Positions 61,549-64,000 of a DNA stretch of 64,000 nt are shown here, in pieces (the stretch's first letter is position 1; each line of letters opens with the position of its first letter). The stretch is from CAZELM01 sp964512995. Lineage in GTDB: Bacteria; CSSED10-310. The translations under genes and the position numbers were made by a program. Below the pieces are notes generated by a model. It saw only the letters and a list, made by a program, of their open reading frames with translations. It did no database searches and was not told where the DNA came from. The stretch lies in NCBI GenBank assembly GCA_964512995.1, contig CAZELM010000012.1, forward strand, positions 29,953 to 93,952, in the 5' to 3' direction.

Positions 61549-61926
61549 CTATTTCTTTGAAGACATGCAGCAACCGGGTGATCCCTGGTGCATTTTGCAT
61601 TTTCCGCAACATGCGACATCTTTGGCGCAGCATTTTCCATTGACCGTATATTCACCACACTTCGGGCAGATAGCCAGTTTTTCGGGCTGCTGACCATTCG
61701 ATTTTATCGTGGCGATGTATTTTTCGGGATCAGCATTGAATTTCTCCCGGCAATCGTTGCAACAGAGGTAGACGCGCATCCCATTGTAATCCACATAGAT
61801 ACTTTTATCGATGGATTTACCCATCACCGGACATGTAGTCTGTTCAACGGCTGATTCGGCTAATACCATCGATGCGCCAATGATCATGAGTATACTGGAA
61901 ATTACAATTACGATATTCCGTTTCAT
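61549..61926 (-). CDS. Exported Cys-rich YHS/TRASH-like metal-binding protein
   Basis: A 125-aa exported protein. Residues 1-23 are a signal peptide. A YHS-type domain (about 30-72) has TCPVMGKSIDKS and YLCCNDCREKFNADPEKYI, used in heavy-metal binding. The C-terminal about 45 residues add CPKC, KCC, ACCGKC and GCC, giving 13 cysteines in total. It is a probable periplasmic copper, zinc or mercury buffer or sensor. An inverted-repeat site lies immediately upstream (61951-61997). It converges on maf. Confidence 0.85.
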   Translation of the reverse strand: MKRNIVIVISSILMIIGASMVLAESAVEQTTCPVMGKSIDKSIYVDYNGMRVYLCCNDCREKFNADPEKYIATIKSNGQQPEKLAICPKCGEYTVNGKCCAKDVACCGKCKMHQGSPGCCMSSKK

Positions 61927-62227
61927 TGTTTGACCTTTCTTTGTGGTGGAATCGTCCCGTGAGGGGTTATCGTTTCCACCCGATTAATCGGGACGATGTT
62001 TCACTGAACTGGAATAATGCCTGGTTCAGTGTCTGGGGCCGGCGGGAAGGATATCTTGTCTCTCCCACCCGGTTCATTATCAGTCTTTAACCTAGCAATC
62101 CTTATGCCAAATCGATGTGCAGCTCTGAAACCGTTCCCAATATCGACTCATTGTCAGATACCAACCGTCCATGAAAACCGTTTTCACATACACCGTTTAC
62201 GGGTATTGGCTTCTCTCATACCGCCCG
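61927..62227. other. Intergenic region upstream of the YHS-protein gene
   Basis: A 301-bp spacer behind the sigma-54 regulator gene and ahead of the minus-strand YHS gene. It contains the nested inverted repeats at 61951-61997 and otherwise no convincing gene, RNA or promoter. Confidence 0.4.
61951..61997. promoter_or_regulatory. Nested inverted repeats, possible operator or leader hairpin
   Basis: CCCGATTAATCGGG (61979-61992) is a perfect 14-bp palindrome. ATCGTCCCG (61951-61959) is the exact reverse complement of CGGGACGAT (61989-61997), so a second, larger hairpin competes with it. They begin 25 bp upstream of the YHS start codon, suitable for metal-dependent repression or RNA switching. 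Confidence 0.4.
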
Positions 62228-63595
62228 TTATGGTGATGAATTGATCCCGAGCTGTTTCATCCGATAAATCAGGGTATGGCGGGGAATGTGAAGCAGCCGG
62301 GCTGCCCGGCTTTGATTGCCGCCGGTTTTTTCCAGAGCCAGAACAATGGATTCTTTCACGATCATATTAAGATCGCAGCCATCATCGGGAAGGTTGACCA
62401 GATTCTTCGGGAGATAATTCCGCTGAAACCCCGGCAGATCTTCCGGAACAATCTCCCGATTCCGCACCAGTATCGAGAGCCGCTGGACCAGATTCATCAG
62501 TTCGCGGATATTCCCTTTCCATTGATGATTCATGAGCGCATGATACGCATCGGTTGAAAATTGAAGCGTCACATTGGGAGCCAGTTTCCGGGTGAAATGA
62601 TTGATCAGAAGCGGAATATCCTCCAGCCGTTCGCGTAATGGAGGCAACCGATGGGATATCACCGACAACCGGAAAAACAGATCTTCCCGGAATCGACCCC
62701 GCATCATTTCGGCTTCGAGATCCATATTGGTCGCTGACACGATCCGCACATCGATTTTCCGCGGTTTCCCCTCCCCGACCCGCTCAACCTCCTGTTCCTG
62801 AATCACCCGCAATAACTTCGGTTGCAGGCTGAGATCCAGATCACCGATTTCATCCAGGAACAGAGTCCCCTTATTCGCCTGCTCAAATTTCCCGATCTTA
62901 TCGGTATGAGCGCCCGTGAATGCACCTTTCACATGGCCGAACAGCTCGCTTTCCAGCAAATCCCTGGGAATCGCAGCGCAATTCACAGTGACAAACGGAT
63001 GATCTCTGCGGGAGCTGATTTCATGAATGGCTCTGGCGATCAGCTCTTTCCCTGTGCCTGATTCCCCGGTAATCAAGATGAACGCTTCAGATTCGCCGGA
63101 TAAGCGGACGTCCTCGAGCACTCTCGTCCAGTTCGGAGATTCTCCGATGAGAGAGGAAAATGCGGAATGTTCCTTCAGTTTCTCTCTGAGCCAGGTATTT
63201 TCCAGTTGCAGCTTCTGAGAGCTCAGCGTCTGCTTGACGATCAACTGGAGTTCTTCCCGGGTGAATGGTTTGGTCAGATAATGAGCAGCCCCATCCTTCA
63301 TCACCCGGACCGCATTCTCGACACTCCCATGCGCGGTCATCACGATCACCTGAATCACAGGGCTTTTTTCTTTGATATGCCGAAGAAGGTCAAACCCGGA
63401 TAATCCCGGCATCTGAAGATCGGTGATGATGATGTCCGGCCGGAGTTTCATGGCCAGAGTCAGGCCATAATCCCCCCGGGACGCGCCGGACACGTCATAG
63501 CCGTCATCTTTCATATATATTTCAACACATTGCCGGATATTGTCATCATCATCGATGACGAGTATCCTTGGCGTATGCCGGGATTCGTTGTTCAT
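62228..63595 (-). CDS. Sigma-54-dependent response regulator, NtrC family
   Basis: A 455-aa three-domain regulator. The receiver (about 1-120) has VIDDDDNIRQ and phosphorylation Asp in IIITDLQMPG. The AAA+ domain (about 140-375) has GESGTGKEL (Walker A) and the sigma-54 contact loop GAFTGA, with LDEIGDLDLSLQPKLL. The C-terminal Fis-type HTH contains NQSRAARLLHIPRHTLIYRMKQLG. No histidine kinase is adjacent. ATG 63595 is used; a longer frame to 63643 exists. No -24/-12 promoter was found in the window, so the targets lie elsewhere. Confidence 0.93.
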   Translation of the reverse strand: MNNESRHTPRILVIDDDDNIRQCVEIYMKDDGYDVSGASRGDYGLTLAMKLRPDIIITDLQMPGLSGFDLLRHIKEKSPVIQVIVMTAHGSVENAVRVMKDGAAHYLTKPFTREELQLIVKQTLSSQKLQLENTWLREKLKEHSAFSSLIGESPNWTRVLEDVRLSGESEAFILITGESGTGKELIARAIHEISSRRDHPFVTVNCAAIPRDLLESELFGHVKGAFTGAHTDKIGKFEQANKGTLFLDEIGDLDLSLQPKLLRVIQEQEVERVGEGKPRKIDVRIVSATNMDLEAEMMRGRFREDLFFRLSVISHRLPPLRERLEDIPLLINHFTRKLAPNVTLQFSTDAYHALMNHQWKGNIRELMNLVQRLSILVRNREIVPEDLPGFQRNYLPKNLVNLPDDGCDLNMIVKESIVLALEKTGGNQSRAARLLHIPRHTLIYRMKQLGINSSP

Positions 63596-63847
63596 GGATA
63601 GCGTGACTCTCCTGTCTGAAAATAGCGCAATTTCAATCAACAAAACCGGCCGGGACGACCGTTGAAATCACGGGTTTTGAAATTGTCAGCTCCATCTGAT
63701 CGGTCCGATGGATTATTTCCGTCGGGTGATTCCGTTGACTGTTGATTATTATACAGACAGTGTAGAATATTATCAATTGCTATGATGCTCTGAATTGCTG
63801 CATCTAGGGGAGCCGGATTGATGAAACCGATTTATCTTCTGCTTCCG
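63596..63847. other. Upstream region of the regulator gene and left flank of the tandem repeat
   Basis: A 252-bp spacer. On the plus strand AGGGGAG at about 63807 precedes ATG 63821, opening a nine-codon frame (MKPIYLLLP) that ends at the first TGA of the tandem repeat. No full gene or RNA is visible. Confidence 0.35.
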
Positions 63848-64000
63848 TGATATTATCGCCCGGTCACATGATATTATCACCCGGTCACGTGATATTATCG
63901 CCCGGTCACATGATATTATCACCCGGTCACGTGATATTATCGCCCGGTCACATGATATTATCGCCTGGTCACATGATATTATCGCCTGGTCACATGATAT
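63848..64000. repeat. 21-bp tandem repeat array, continuing beyond the window
   Basis: Seven full 21-bp units begin at 63848, 63869, 63890, 63911, 63932, 63953 and 63974, with a partial eighth at 63995. The consensus is TGATATTATC[G/A]CC[C/T]GGTCAC[A/G]. Units 1-4 alternate between two variants, forming a 42-bp higher-order period; units 6-7 share a C-to-T change. The length is a multiple of three and two plus-strand frames (DIIARSH and ILSPGHM) and one minus-strand frame are open. No spacers occur, so it is not CRISPR. Confidence 0.95.

Noticed and set aside
63821..64000. Tandem repeat as a multi-selenocysteine protein (TGA every seven codons)
   Set aside because: No SECIS-like hairpin accompanies each TGA and many closely spaced Sec codons would be very inefficient; other open frames explain the multiple-of-three length as well.
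63848..64000. CRISPR array
   Set aside because: Units are directly abutting at 21 bp with no unique spacers and no cas genes nearby.

Overview
The window comes from a diderm, probably anaerobic bacterium of uncertain phylum. Outer-membrane proteins (an OmpA-type protein and a porin), a MurC/MurJ/MurG block and a parvulin chaperone imply two membranes. A selenocysteine tRNA, indolepyruvate oxidoreductase, an ADP-forming acyl-CoA synthetase and several Fe-S/radical-SAM enzymes suggest amino-acid fermentation without oxygen. Tandem DUF507 genes followed by DUF4416, a short EF-Ts, and a PlsB-type acyltransferase fit a deep-branching lineage near Desulfobacterota, Nitrospirota or related candidate phyla. 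I cannot place it more precisely from the sequence. No CRISPR, prophage, transposase or rRNA genes are visible, so this is core chromosome.

Layout. 1-4.5 kb (+): RNase G, an ECF sigma factor, its zinc anti-sigma factor and an HtrA-like protein whose catalytic His and Asp are replaced. 4.5-7.8 kb (-): thiC-thiD and a Tat-signal radical-SAM protein. 8.2-9.1 kb (+): an M50 intramembrane protease. 9.2-18.2 kb (-): one long run in transcription order truA-rplM-rpsI-rpsB-tsf-pyrH-frr-uppS-cdsA-dxr-ispG (translation, isoprenoid and phospholipid synthesis). 18.3 kb (+): a 35-codon basic ORF. 18.5-22.8 kb (-): a surface-glycan cluster (GNAT, PIG-L deacetylase, two GT4 transferases). 23-27.6 kb (+): iorA-iorB-ACD energy operon. 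28.7-36.9 kb (+): NodIJ-like ABC exporter, OmpA-type protein, BNR-repeat protein, TPR-thioredoxin protein, SpoIIE phosphatase. 36.9-41 kb (-): murG-murJ-murC. 41.3-44.5 kb (+): lepB and plsB. 44.4-45.8 kb (-): mraZ followed by a divergent FtsZ-like GTPase. 46-47.5 kb (-): amidohydrolase. 47.7-48.9 kb (+): a DUF1573 protein interrupted by an in-frame TGA. 49-52.2 kb: porin, tRNA-Phe, RNA m5U methyltransferase and tRNA-Sec. 52.3-61.5 kb: lysC, an HTH-TPR protein, DUF507-DUF507-DUF4416, Yip1, phosphoesterase, PpiD-like chaperone, polyprenyl synthase, a second AmrS and Maf. 61.5-64 kb: a Cys-rich YHS protein, an NtrC-type regulator and a 21-bp tandem repeat running off the right edge.

Main discovery candidate. 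The DUF1573 gene at 47664-48878 reads through a TGA exactly where the family has the first Cys of its CGCT motif, giving Sec-Gly-Cys. Stem-loops lie just downstream of the TGA, and a selenocysteine tRNA (anticodon UCA) lies 4 kb away. The simplest reading is an exported selenoprotein of a family I do not know as a selenoprotein. Secondary candidates are the FtsZ-like protein with a degenerate T7 catalytic loop directly behind mraZ, the HtrA pseudoprotease in the sigma-factor operon, and a start codon buried in a 13-bp hairpin ahead of the BNR-repeat gene.
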